A stretch of DNA of 64,000 nucleotides from Pegea sp. RAD2-039 (Eukaryota; Chordata; Thaliacea; Salpida; Salpidae), in contig JAQGEQ010000263.1 in assembly GCA_034620365.1 (NCBI GenBank), positions 434,001 through 498,000 on the forward strand. Direction: 5' to 3'. This document shows positions 1 to 14,100 of this stretch, in pieces; the stretch's first letter is position 1, and each line of letters opens with the position of its first letter. Under the pieces are notes generated by a model. It saw only the letters and a list, made by a program, of their open reading frames with translations, ran no database searches and was not told the origin of the DNA. The position numbers and the translations under genes are program-made.

Positions 1-3000
1 AGAAGCAAGTTTAACTTAGATTTAAATCTAGTTCTAATTTAGACGAATTAAACTTGTATCATATTAATTAAAAAGAGATCCAAATTCATTTTGTGTATTA
101 TGATTCAATCTTCATCTTTTGAAATTGATCTTTTAAAACAAATTATGTCTTTCTGATGAAGTTTAAAATAAACTTTTCACAGTAATTAATTATCTCAGAA
201 ACAATTCATAATTATATTTTGAAACAAAATACTCCAATGAACAATTTCAATCACGAAAAAACACATCTTATTCAAAGATTTCAAATACAGAATGACCAAA
301 TTATCCACTAGTAAAAGTAAGATAATTATTTCTCAGATTATTCGTTGAGATATTTGTAAACTAGCATTAAAAATCAATTTCAGCTACTTACCAAAACTAA
401 TGCATTTAGTTTTTTGATCGCTTCAATAAATTATCTTCAATCTATTATGTTACCTAAATACTTCACAAATTTACTTTAGAATTGTTAATTTTCTGTCAAC
501 TTTTTGATTTAAATACTTAATCTTTTGCATTCTTTACTAATACTTCTATTTAGATAATTTTATTTATTCTGCACTTACTTACATTCCATCTTAAGCATAA
601 AAATTCAGCTAAGTTTCAAAACTTTTAATCAAATTTAAATGTCTTTGATGACTGGTAAGTCAGTTTATAAAACAAATCGGGTGTTATTGTATGATTTGGT
701 AAGAAGCAAAACTTCTTTTGCAGCTGTTAATATAAATTATTTTGTCAAAAACTAGCAATAAAAATCTTTAAATTGAATCTATCTTTGATTGAAAGTAATA
801 TGACTTTGTATTTACATTTGAAAAAACTTTTTTCCTTTATATTTCAACTTTTAGGTGACGAAATTTTCTAGATTTAAACAAAAATTAATTTTTTTTTTTA
901 ATAAACTTTTGGTAAAACCAAACTTTTAGAATTTTAAAAAATTTATTTGTAAAATTATGATTTTATTAAAATTAATATAAATTCTTCAAAAGCTAAATTT
1001 TTAAAACTCACCAACTTTTCGAGTTTTGAATACTTTTTCTTTGTTGTTCTGTTACTTTCAAAATAAAATAATAAAATAACAAGACAGTTACTTATTCTAA
1101 AGAATCTTAATAAAAAACAAATTTAATTTGAAAAAAACGGCAACATGAAAGCCTAAATCAACTGTAATAATAATTTAAGGCTTTTATTTATACTGTAATT
1201 CAAAATTTCTAGTTAACTATAAAATTTGACATCAGGAGCTGTTCATTAAAATTATGAACAAATTGAATTTAAATTGATAAAACAAACTGCTGAAAACAAT
1301 TAAAAAACAACGTCTTTGATGTTAGTCTATTATCGAAAGATAATGAAGTCTCTTTCAAAGCTAATTTTAGCAAATGTTTTATCTACACTTATTTCAAAAG
1401 CCGCCAAAAATTTATCAGTTCAAGTTTAAAATGAATTCTAATTTAAGAACGAAAACCAAAATGATTTTATAAATAAAATATCTCTAAACAAAATCAAATA
1501 ATATTATCAGTAAGCAAGTTTTAATCAGTTTTACTTGCTGATATAGATTAGATTTGGTCTACGAAAAATATATTCTTAAAACGCTAATTTTAGCTTTAAG
1601 CTAATGTTGTTATGTTTGTACATTTGAATTGATTTTTTTTAGAACTGAACCTAGGGCTACTTTAGTTATAAAAGTTTGCAGTTAATAGAAGTGTATCTGC
1701 AAACAAATCTGACCAAAACTGAATTATTTTTTTCGTTTAATTGTAACTACAAATTGTAAAGTTTACTGTAAGCACTAATTTTAGCAAAAATTGAACAAAA
1801 AATTGATAACAATGTGCTTGAGTTTAAAATGATCAAACTATAGATACGTAATTATATCAGAGAAATCTAAATAAAAAAGATTAATAGAATAAAAGCGAAT
1901 TTATCTAAAAAAAAATTTTTCTATCTTTAACAATCTCAGCTTAGTATATAAATCCAATTGCTAATATTTGGAAGAATTTACAAAAAAAACGTTTCATCAA
2001 AACCAACTTTTAAATCAAATTAATCGAAGTAGAGACATCAAAACACTTTTTATCATCAAAACTTGAATCAAATCTACAAATTACAGTTTTAAGCTAAATT
2101 TCATTGAAAACCTGCCAAAATTTACTTTCAAAATTTCAACTTATATCCAATTTCGATGTATCTTTAAACATTTTTCTATAAAACGTTTTTCACATAAACA
2201 AACAAACAAGAAAAATATTACTTTTGGGTTATATACACTTTAAATTATTATCAATACAATCACTAATTTTTTACCACCTTTTTTCCAAACGATATTCTTG
2301 TAACCTGTACACAACGACCTAAGAATTAGAACAAGATCAAAAAGTAAAACACCTACTTAAAGGTGATGACTACACAAGTAAACTACAAATAAAATTAAAA
2401 AAACTTTATTGACTCATCACTTTCACTTTGAATCTTAGAAGCTTTTTAAGCTAATTTCTAACAAGTCTTTGATTTAAATCTTAATACAAATCAAAAACCT
2501 TATTACAAATAGTATCTAAAAGTAAAAGTAACAAACTATTGCATGCTGTAACACACTAACATTTTTCTTTACCAGACAGTCATTCAAAAACTTCTTCTCT
2601 TTTTGTCGCTGTTTTACTCCGCTTTTTCAAATACCATTAATAAAAGTTTTAGACATTTAACCTATCATTGAAAACCACCCACCACCCACCCGGCGGTCCA
2701 CACTGGATGAATACGTGTTGATGCATTAGAAAGATGTTTATTTATCCACTCAAAATCATTTATAATTCCGCCTGCCTGGATAGCATCTTATCAAAAAAAG
2801 TTCGAGTCTTTTTGGTTCTTGATAAGCAGCTTTAAAGCCCAAACCTCAACTGACAAACAACTTTCGTTTAAAAATTCTCTATTATATCAGCCAGCGTAAA
2901 TTCATCTTTTTACTTTGCCACTTTAATTTTACACTTTAGAAAAATCGACGCGATGTTAACATGATTACATTCTGTGGTTTTTAAAGTAATATTTCAAACA

Positions 3001-3882
3001 CCTCAAATTAAGATTAATAACTCAATTGCACATTTACTTGTTATCCTTTTTAAATTAACCTGATTCAAATTTACCTTATAATCAAATAGCGGTGCTAAAA
3101 AGATTGGATTACTATAAAATGGATCTGTTCCTTTTAATTACTCAAGATACCTTTTAAACCTTCAAATATATCAGCTACTAAACTTACAATTATGTTTCAA
3201 AACTTTTTAATGACCTGTTAACTCAAACTTAAAAAGCTTTCTAAACAAACATGACAATGATTAAACTTGAAAATAGAATTTTTATGAAAATACTATCAGT
3301 TAATATGCTTACAATTACTGTCAATAAAAGATAGATTTCGAAATACCTTAATACAATAGTTAGATAATTAATTATAAAAAGTCTGGGTGCCTAAAACAAA
3401 TTAGATTTTTATTAATTAAATGAAAAAACCAGTTTGGTTTGTTTACAAAATATGAAAAAATATTAATGTAAGTAGGTTTTATAGATTGGTATAAAATAAA
3501 AAGATTACATTTTCGTAGAAAAACTTCAGTAAATGTGTTAAAATAAATAGATTAGACTTAAACCTTTAAGATTTTGGCTTTTTTACGGAAAAGTAAATTT
3601 TTCAAAAATAATATATCTTCAAAGTGGTTTGAAAATTTAAATATTTCAAAATTGGATTTTTGCTAAAATTTATTTCATTATTTAACCACAAAAAAAAATT
3701 TTGTTTTTAACACTGAGTTTCAAAAACAAAAAAAAACAAAAACATATTCAAATAGAATAGATAAATACAATCAAGTCAGTTGACAAGTGGTAAAGTCGAT
3801 GTTCAAACGTTCAAGTAAATTAAATTTTCCAGAAAACCCTAATATTTCTCAACAGTTTTCTATTTAAAAGTGGATTTTGTAG
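1..3882. other. AT-rich DNA without recognisable genes
   Basis: I see no sustained reading frame, RNA gene or clear repeat array. The only compositional change is around 2560-2860, where a C-rich stretch is followed by two facing GATA-type motifs (cttatcaa near 2790 and ttgataag near 2820). This could be regulatory DNA, but no gene start can be tied to it. Confidence 0.5.
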
Positions 3883-3982
3883 GAACTCTTTTTCGCCGTA
3901 AAAAATCTAAAAGACGCCTTATGGCGACTTATTGAAACAGTTGATGGAAATAATGCTGTGACTTATACAGCTGAAGTTGAAG
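3883..3982 (+). CDS. Candidate internal exon of an unrecognised gene
   Basis: A 100-nt segment follows a T-rich acceptor (ttttgtag) and ends at a good donor (gaag then gtaatc). Only its first frame is open: 33 residues starting ELFFAVKNLKDALWRLI and ending TYTAEVE. It is clearly less AT-rich than its surroundings, and the peptide looks like an amphipathic helix followed by a short beta-like stretch. It would start in phase 0 and leave one base for the next exon. I do not recognise the family and found no neighbouring exons, so it may be one exon of a gene with very long introns, or chance. The call rests on frame, composition and splice sites only. Confidence 0.35.
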
Positions 3983-6900
3983 GTAATCAAAACAATAAAA
4001 AATTAAAGCAAGGTACTAATTAAATCAGATATTTTATGGTGATCACTTGATAATTTTATGGTGATGTTACAGAAGACATTGACTTTTCAATACGCCATTT
4101 TTAAGTTATGAAACGTTTTAAAGAAAAAAGTGCCAAAAAAACAACAAACAATATTTGAAAAAATAGAAATTTCTTAAACTGAAAAAACAATTTTGATTAA
4201 AACTAAAGTTTGAAAGTTTATATGCTGTATGTAATAAACAATTATATATTTAAAAAAAGTACAATTCTCTTTTTTTAGTATAAATAGATACAGATAGGAT
4301 TAATTATCAATAGAAGCAGACATAATTTTTTGGCTGGAAGCGAAATCCTTTCAATTAAAATTTTATATAAAGTTGACTGCAGTGAACTACAGATAACATA
4401 AAACAAATTCTGATAAAAATAAATATTTCAACTAAACAATGTCGCAAAAGTTGTTCTAATCATCCGATAAATCTATACATTTATCAATTAACAGTTCATA
4501 TACAAGCAGGCAATTAAACGTGCTTTGTTTAGTTGAAACAGAGATTAAAATAAAATACTTTTAATGAGATGCAAACATAACATTGAAGGTGGTAAATATG
4601 GATTAAACTCTACGAAACGTAATCCATGTTTTGATATAACTGCTAACTACTTAGTAAAAGAATAAAAAAGTTCTAACTTTTATAACAGATCTAAATCTAA
4701 TTTTACCAATTCTTATTTATAGAAAACAAGATCTAAAAACCACAGAGGTTTGTTTAACTCATAAATTGAACTGTTAAAAGTGCTGCAAAGACTAAAAACA
4801 AATGATCTTTTTCACTAATTGATTTCTACAGTGGTGCAAATCAAACATAGCCAGCACTGCAACAATGACACAATGACTGACAACATATCTTTTAAGTGAT
4901 CAACGGTAAACATCAAATTTTCTTCGGCTTCTTATGAAGATACTAATTTCTTCTCTACCTCAATCTGGTTTTCCTTATTCATCAATGACTATAACGCGTA
5001 TAAGCAAGAAGTCGGCGAGACCACACAGAATCTACTTCATCTACAGCACCTATCGTAGCCCGAGCTTTTGCCTAGGACACGACAGTCTGTAGTAACGCTG
5101 GAGAGGCGTAACTAGAAATCCGATTAGCAAAAGACCTCGTTGGCTTTATCATCTCACACACCCAATTCTTTTTATTTTCTAGTATAGCACTCAGAAAAAC
5201 AAAGCTTTCAATTTCCTTTCATCATTTTACTTAATCTCTACCTTCACAACGCAAAGTTTTCTGCAAGGAACTTTGAATTCATTTCATCACAAAACACTTA
5301 CCTCAAAAAAAGAAGATGTCAAATTCAGTCTCTTCTTTCGCCTACTCTCAAATTTGTCTATTAGGTTAGACAAGAAGTTTTTGTAGGAACAAAAGTAGAC
5401 TGTCCAAACACAATAACTTGGACTTAACCTTTTTGAGAGGTACGGTATTAGTACTTGGAAATGGAATAAAAAACTATTTATGAAAAGTATCACAAAAAAA
5501 TAATCTGACTTCATTGTTAATTTCTAGGTGTTGTAAAACATCCAAAGAATTTATGAACATTTGTCAGATTTTATTTTGTATCTAAATATTTTAATTAAAA
5601 GTTTTATGCTATTTACCACTTTGAAGTAAAAGTTATTATTTAACTGGATATATAGTTTACTATTGCAAGCAATAAACTCAATTAATATGCAGAATTCGGT
5701 GATATCGAATTGTATAAAGCAACAACCATATACAGCATTCAGTTTTATTTTTATACTTTTTACCACTAGTTATTTCGTTTGCTGACAATCATCAAAAATA
5801 ACTTTAATAACTTGATAACATCATTTAAATTTAAAAAATCTAATTAGATTATTTAAAGAATTCAGTAATAAACTTAAGTTTAAGTTATTTGAGAGATAAA
5901 TTAAATCGAAAAAAGGTTATTTTATACTGGCATCTTATTCGTATAATTTAAAGTTTACAAGAAAATGTGATGAAAACAAAATTATTTGACGATTTAAGAA
6001 AAACTCTTCATAAGCATTAGTAATTGTACAGCAAAACATAGATGTTAATAGTTTGATAAAGTTTTCAATCGAATATTTCTTTGAATAATGAAGTCAATAC
6101 TACGAACTGTAAGTTCAGATCGTAATTTTTCTAAAATAAAGAAGACGTATCATTGAAATAAAACTATCATCAAAAGACATAATGATAAAATACTAAGAAA
6201 TGATTTAGTTTATCAAATCATTACATTTCTAAATTTAAAGAGATTACTAAGATTATTTCCAGAACTTTAATTTTTATATAAAAACCAACATAAAGAAAAA
6301 AAATATTTTTTGAGCTCTATAATGCGTAAAGTAAAACTGCAAATGAACATAACTTTTCAAAAAATCTTTTAAAAAGCTCTCAAATTTTTAAAAGTTGAAT
6401 ATTTCAAAGTTTTTTAAAGCTGCAAAATTTATAAAATACCTCACAGAGTATGTAAAGGTATGTTGCTTTCTTGCTACAACTCTTAGTATTTGCTAATGAA
6501 TATTTAATAATTGACAAAATAATCTGATATTCTCATATCTAAGTTATGTAAGTAGAAAAGTAAGTTTTAAATCATAATTATTATAAATCTGTTTATCAAA
6601 TTCAATTTAGTGAAGTATGTTTTGAAGACAAAATATTTTTTTATGTTAAAATTAAAATCGAAAATTAAATTTATCAAAATAGATTAGTAGATAAAAACAA
6701 AACTAAACTGAAAAATAATCATTTTGTAAATACTCTAATCATTTAAATATTTAGCTTAGACAACTTATTCATAAGACTATTATCTCAGATTAAGTCAGTA
6801 TTCAGTTTCAATGAAAAACTTTTTTGTCAGTTTAGCTGATGAAAACCGTATTACTACTCGAAAAGAAAACTCAAGTTATTTTTGATCTTTATAAATTAGA

Positions 6901-9900
6901 AGACTAAATATCAAAATGAGCGAACTAAAAAATGTTTATAAATGGTTTAGAAATATCAAAATTCTTTTTAAAATATTAAAACTACTTTAGATAGTCGTCA
7001 ACCTGTTATAGTAATATCTTTTAAAGTAAAATGAAAATTTGAATGTAAGCTGAAATTAAAAATCCAATACTGATTAAAATAGATTTGACTTTAAACGAAA
7101 ATCTATAAGAAAATATTTAAATTATAATTTGACAAAAAAAAATCATAAATTTATTTGAAAACCAATTCTTTCTAAGCATCTTTACAAATTATACCTTTAG
7201 TACATTTTTAAGTAAAGAGGCTATAAAGTAGTTGATGTTTTGTTCTTTTAGATATGATGACGAAACTAATTTAATTTTCAATTTGAAACTTTTTCAAAAT
7301 AAAATTCTTCACTAGTGTTTTAATTTTCAATTTTTAGTTAAATTTTAGCAGAATATTTAATTAATCTACCAAATCTTCTTCTCCTAAAAAAGAGTTACAG
7401 AAGAAGAAAGTTTAAAAATGATTAAGCTTGTTTTGTAGTCAGCAATAATTGAAATAAGGATAAAAAGTTTGATTTATAATTATACGGTTTAAATTTATCG
7501 TAAAAAATTTTACACGTGGCCAAATTTCTGTAAACGTTTCGAAGACATTATCCTTATAATAAATGCACATTTCACTTTTAAAGTTCTTTTCTTAGCAATC
7601 GAAAGTATTTACCATCAAATTTAGATACAAAATAAAACATTAAAAACAAATATTTGCATCAATAATTTGATTTTATTAACGTTTAAATAGGATTACTTTT
7701 AATTAAGTTGCTTTATGTTTCATTTTAAAACCAAAATAAGTATTTTTAGTTGTTTTTGGTCAACTTTTTTCGGTTATAAGCTGCTGCTGAAGCACAAAAA
7801 TGGTCTGTTTCGGGTTCAACAGGAGACTTTTATATAATAATGACAGTTGCATGTAATTTCTTGTCAGTTTTTACGCTGATAGTGTCTCCCACACCCTCTT
7901 CATCATCCACAAACCACAAATAAGTTAACAGCAGTAAATATGTTCTTCAGTTGATATTAATAGACGGCAGTTTTCTATGAAAAGTTTTTATTACATTGAA
8001 AATTATTACAAATCATTGATTCATAGAATAGTTAATTTATTTTCATCTTCTTTTTACATTTCTTGGTTTATAAACCCTTTAAAATTTTACAAATTTTCAT
8101 TCTCCAAAACAAATAATTTCTGACTTCTTAGGAAGACTACTGAACGTTCCTTCGACACAAAACTTTCTCGATTAATCTCACAACTTTTTTTTCACAAGAC
8201 TGATCTTATTACCTTCTTTTCATTTAACTTTAGGAAATTAAAGCCGCTTGCTTTAACGGTTAACTTTTTACTTGACTAAAACTGTCAACAGTTGAAGCTA
8301 TTTTTTACCACCCTCGCATTGGATACTCAAAACTTTGATTTTATTTATCAGACCACCCAGTAGACGAAACACAAACTGATATAAATTGGAAACCTATTTT
8401 CTTTACTCAACATGAAAACATTTTCGATGAATCTAGTATTTTTGTTGCGGCTCTTTCAATCTTTTATCTTTGAAATAAAATTTTCAAATTAACATTTGAT
8501 AACAGAAAAAGACGAGATAATTTGTTTCGTAGAAACGCTTCTTTATTTTTAGATATTCTTTTTCGCGTTCCTTTGATGTTAATTTTCATTCGGTTATGAG
8601 TAATAAAAACCGAATAATTTTATAACTTTCGAAAGTAGAGCAAGAATGTTAGGTAAATCTTAACGTAATCTACCAAGAAAACTGAAATCAATCATTAGCT
8701 ACTTTTCTTGCACATGCTATTAATAAAATCTGTCTTTTAGTATACTACTTCTGGTACTTTCCTCTCTGTCTTTTAACTTGGATGATAAAAGAATAAAGAT
8801 TAAAGTTTTGAGGTATAATCAAATCAAATATTAGTTATAATAGAATCTCATAATTCCAACGAAGTCAATTTTAGAATCTACAAAATATTTTTGCTTTATT
8901 AAAAGTGATTTTTTAAATTTAAGATCTTAAATTACCGAAAAAACTCCTAAAACAAAAGAGCTTTAGAACTGGACGCTTTTTTTACTTTAATCTAATAATT
9001 AAAAAGGTTTGAATAATTATAAGTTTTAATTATCTGTCTTTAAAATAGGAACCCTGTTAAAATAGATTGATAATAATACTTACTTTTTCTAAAATTTCTG
9101 AATTTTAAAATAATTGTTAAATTATTAATTTTCAAAAGTTTCAAAGTTGCACTCTACATTTAGAGATCAAATATAAAGAAGACATAACTTTTTAAAAGCG
9201 TTTCTTCAGACTAATAACCCAAATCCAGAATGGTTTCTTGGCTAAGAAACTGTAGAAGTCAAAGTACTAATTAATTAAAACGAATAACTAACTTAGAACA
9301 ACCATTGCAATGTGTATACTATTTTTAAAGATAATTCTTGACTAGTTAAATGATTTAAATATCAAAGAAGATATTTAAAATTTTTATTTAGTGCCAACAA
9401 AATTTTTCTAATCTTTCTCAGTAAACTTTTGCAATAATTTTAAAAAAGTTTGTTAAACAAACTACCTACAGTTGAAATTTCAACCAAAACTTTAATTTTT
9501 TGTTGAGTCAATAAAACATTTAACTAAAATCATACTTTCAAATATAATATAAAGTATATTTCTGTCACAAAACCTTACTATAAAAAGCAACTTTCTTTAA
9601 AACATATAAATCTAAAAAAATTTCTAAAAGTCAACTTTCTTACAAGATTTTTATCAAGTGCAAAAAGCATTTTTAAGGGAAGTGAAAACTCCTTTTTTCT
9701 TAGTTGGTACCAAAAATATTTAATAAATGCAGTAAATTATCTTTCAATTACAATTTGGTCATTTTCACGCTTATTGTTTTGTACATTTTATAAGAAGTCT
9801 GTTTAATGAGGTAAATATAATTCTGTAGTTATTCGAAATCATATAATCCTTTGTTTTATAAACTTTACATTGTAAAACCTGTAATTTCAACTAAAAACAA

Positions 9901-11074
9901 ATAACATCGCATTTCGGTTAAGAAAATAGTTTTTATGTCTTGATTATTATACTTTAGATAAGTTAAACCTTTTTTTTTAAGTAATTTAATTGGTTTATAT
10001 GAATTAAAAAGTTAAAAATGATTTATTGGTGTGTTTAAATACATTTATTATTATTTGCAATAAATATGCTTATAAAAGCTGTAATTTATTTATTAGATAA
10101 ATAAATATTTGCGATAAACTTTTATTTTTTGACAAAATTAAACTTAAAAATAAAATAATTATTAGATTACTTGAAATCTAAAAAATACTTTAAGATATAT
10201 CTATCATAAAATAAAATTAATTGTTACTTGAAATAAAATTCCAATACCTAAGATCAACTAAAAATTTGTTGAAGTCATTTTTATAAATAAATGTATTATT
10301 ATTATCTAATTATTTATATTTCTGCTATATAAAGGTTACCATAAAAACTTTATCAATTTTTAGTTTACTTAGTGGATTATATCAGGTGTATATAGTTGCA
10401 GTTAGAATATCAAAATAAGTTTTAATAAGACTTTATTTTTGGTTTGATTATTGCAAGATTATGCTTTTTGTGACAAAAGCTGAAACTTTATTATAATTTT
10501 TCATTTCAAATACTCACTAAGCAAGTGTTTTATGTCGGTAACTGTTAAAAGATCTGTAATAGAAACATAGGCAATGAAATGCTTAAAGTAGCAGGAACAT
10601 TTACAACAAATAAATCCATTTATTCGTCTCATAAAAACATCACTTCACTTACAAAAGATTTAGTAGAGTATTTTCATCTCAGATTTATTCTTTTGTTGCT
10701 GTTTGTACTTCAACTTTTCTATTACTTAATTCAAGCAATATTTCTCTTCGTTGTTTGCATAAGTAAAACGTATTTCCAAGTGAGTTTTTCAACGTTTGTT
10801 TAACAAGAGTAAAAACACCTTACTAAAATATGATGAAATGTAAAACTTTACGATATTGTAAAACATTTGAAAAAGTTAAGAAGTAATGAGTTTACAATTC
10901 AGTTTGGCGCATATGAGCAAATGTTTAAATTCTTGGGTTTAGTAAAACTAAAAAGATTAGTTGGAAGAAAATTAAGTAAATAACTATTTCAAATTTTACT
11001 TATTCTTTAGGCAGTTAGCATTGAATTGAAAAATTTTATATTCTAAGCTTTTAAAAAGTTCATATTTTTTGCAG
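3983..11074. other. AT-rich DNA, no supported gene
   Basis: No convincing exon chain. A GC-richer island lies at about 4980-5160 (described among the findings), and one weak minus-strand exon-like segment lies at 5302-5428. The short reading frame at 10579-10803 encodes a hydrophobic peptide without homology I can see and is probably noise. The stretch before 11075 is the 5' flank of the RASEF gene and becomes T-rich towards an acceptor at 11073-11074. Confidence 0.5.
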
Positions 11075-11125
11075 AGTTTATAATTACAGATGGCAAAGCT
11101 TTTTTGACAAAATTTAGTTTAAGTC

Positions 11126-14100
11126 ATGGATAGAATAACAATAGAAGAAATCTTTGATAATTTTGATTCAGATAAAAAAGGATTTTTGAATAAAAATGAA
11201 CTTTCTTCACTTTGCAAAAGTTTTCGCTTCAGTGATTCTGAAATAGACCAATTATTTCAAAGTATCGACAGTAACTCTGATGGCAAGATTGCAAAGGAAG
11301 AATTTGTCGATAGTTTTACAGCAGTTGTGGGAATATTTGAAGATTCAAAAGACCATAAAATCCCCAAAAAGGAGAAACAAGTTGAACCTGCTTCTTCATC
11401 GAGAAACTCAAGATTTAACATCAGTTCTAAACCGAAAATTAACTGGGATGACTTTATACTTTCAATTGGTGACAGTACCTACACCTTATTTAGGTAAGTT
11501 AGCACTAGTTAATTAATTATTGATAAAAAAATGATTAATTATAGTTGATACCTTTAGAGTTAATGTGCTTAGAAAGATTGAATTTGTAGCAAATACTTTG
11601 CATGTTATTGAGTAGAAATTTTAATAACCAGGCTTTAATACTTGTAGTGAGTCATTTAAGTGCCATTAAATACTACTTTAGTAGCTTTTTGAGGCTTTAC
11701 GGAATCATATAAATTATTATACTTCAAATATATTGATATAAATTTAATTGGTTAGGTTGGAAAATATATTAGTTGTCAAAATTACAGCAATCAAAAGCAA
11801 TTGATCAGAAAAAGTATAGATTTAAATTGAGTGCAATTTTGGAGTATATTTTCAACATATGAAATTTGAAAATCATGATTTACTAAAAATTAGGTTTTTA
11901 TTAGAAATAAAACTGAAGCGAAAAGATATAAGAAAAATTTAAGTAGATATTTTTGAAGATTTTAGTCAAGTTGGGTTTAGCAAAACATTTATTTTTAATT
12001 GATCTAAGGTTGTGTAACTTTAATTTTTGTAAATGTTATTTAACAACTCTACAGTCTAGTAGTAAAGATGACAGTATTTGCTCAGATAAAAACGTCATTT
12101 ACACAAATATGTGAAAAGTGTTCTTGCTTAAAATTAATTATTCTGTTTATTTTTAGAAGCAATCAATATTTGAAAAAGTTCTTTCAAAGTTGTCGGGTTT
12201 CTTAAATAAACCACTCATTATTTGATATCAAAAGTGTAAAAGTAAAATGATATACACAAAGAAAATAATTTGTATTATATGCTTGATAGCTTTGTCCAGC
12301 GACGTATTGGAATTAGTTAACAATTATATAAATAATAGCTTTTGATCGAAAATGGATTTTTATAAACTTTAAAAAGTTGTTAAATGCTAACGTACATATA
12401 CTAAGATAAATATTCAACTAGTTGGTCTTCCTATAAATAAATTTATATAAACTAAATGAGTTTTGAAATCGATAAAAAGAGAAAATCAACTTGAAATATG
12501 TGATAGAAACTTTATAGCAGCTTATGTAGGTTCTATATCACATGTAAAAGTGTAAATTATTCATTCACAATTATTTTGTATATAAATGTGCTTAATATCG
12601 ATAAATTCAAGTTTTGACGTGTGCAGTTTTTTTAATTTACTCCTTTATTTATCTAGATAATTTCTTAGCAGATATAACAAATACAATTTTATTGACATAC
12701 ACAATAGGTAAACCAACTTATTTTTGAAGGTCACTTATCTGTTTGCAATTGGTTAACATTTTTTCTGCTGAAGACGTTTTATATATGCAACTAAACAAAT
12801 TAACTCTATCAATTATACTTTTTATAGATTTTTGTGATAATTCAACCAACAATGATTTATAGAGTTTTTATTATACCAAGTTATAAAGTTTGTATATATC
12901 ATATAACTTGACAAAAATATAAATAAAATTATCAATTTATTTTTTTAATGGAGTAAGATTTTTCTATTTATTTAGTTCAAACTTCAACATATTTAGGAAC
13001 AATTACGAAACTACATGTAAAAATTTTACTAACGAATTACTTAAAGAACATAAATAAAAGCAAACAAAAGTTTTCAAGTTTTTGAAAGATTCTTTCGTAT
13101 TTAAAGATTTATTATTTTTTAATTATATTATAATTAAATCCAGTTTTTAAATAAAACATTTTCAGAAACTTTTTTTAGCAAAAATATTATAACTGATTTT
13201 TAGCAAAAGAATGCTTAAATGAAAATTTTATTGTACTTTTGATGTTTCTAAAATTACATAAAATTATTTTCTTGTGCAATAAGAAGAACCTTGTTTGCAT
13301 ATCATTTAAAAGTTATCGTTATAATATAATTTATTATACGAAACAATTCTGTTTAATCCAAAAAATCAGTATAAATCCATATATGACGCTTCGGTGGTAA
13401 AGTTCAACTAACCGTGACAAGGGCGTTTCAGATATAGTTGTTTTGTCAGTATTTGGAACGTTTGTTAAACTTACATAAAATTTCATTTCTGTTTGCTTAG
13501 TGACCGAACTTTTACTTTAGCTTTCAAAGAAGGAAACTTTAAAAAAATTTCTATCTTTATTTTAAGAAAGGAAAGTTTTATTATAAATTTTTGTGAAAGT
13601 TTTTCCTAGTTTGTGTCTTTATTTAAATTAGAATATTTTGAAAGTTTTTCTTTTAAATATTTATTAAAATGTAAGTTATTTGTGGAAAGCTTTTATCATG
13701 TTGAAATTTATTTTTGTTTTATTGATAATCAATAAACTTTCTTAATAAGATTTTTGTTGTTTTAATTTTTTGTATTATTAGTAATTATTAAAGATCTAGT
13801 TCCGCAATCATCATCTTTTCTGTCTTGTACTAATTCTAAATCATTTATTTATGATAATTCTCAAATATTTACATTTTTATCTAAGTATTTTATTTCTTAT
13901 AATCTTATTAACTTTACCTAAAATCAAAATCATGTTCATTTTGTATCTTGCTATCTTATAAAAGACAATTTAAATTTGTTTATCATCAAATTTACATAAA
14001 TCTATTTTAATCATGTCAATCATTGTGATAAGCTTATTGATATTTGTTTACATTTTGATAAATAATATTTTTAGAAGTTTCATATAAAACATAAAAGCTT

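Noticed and set aside
5302..5428. Minus-strand exon-like segment with a strong donor (gtaagt)
   Set aside because: The acceptor is purine-rich and poor, the peptide is unrecognised and no partner exon was found.
10579..10803. Hydrophobic 74-codon frame before RASEF
   Set aside because: No homology, no upstream signals, and typical of chance Leu/Phe-rich frames in T-rich DNA.
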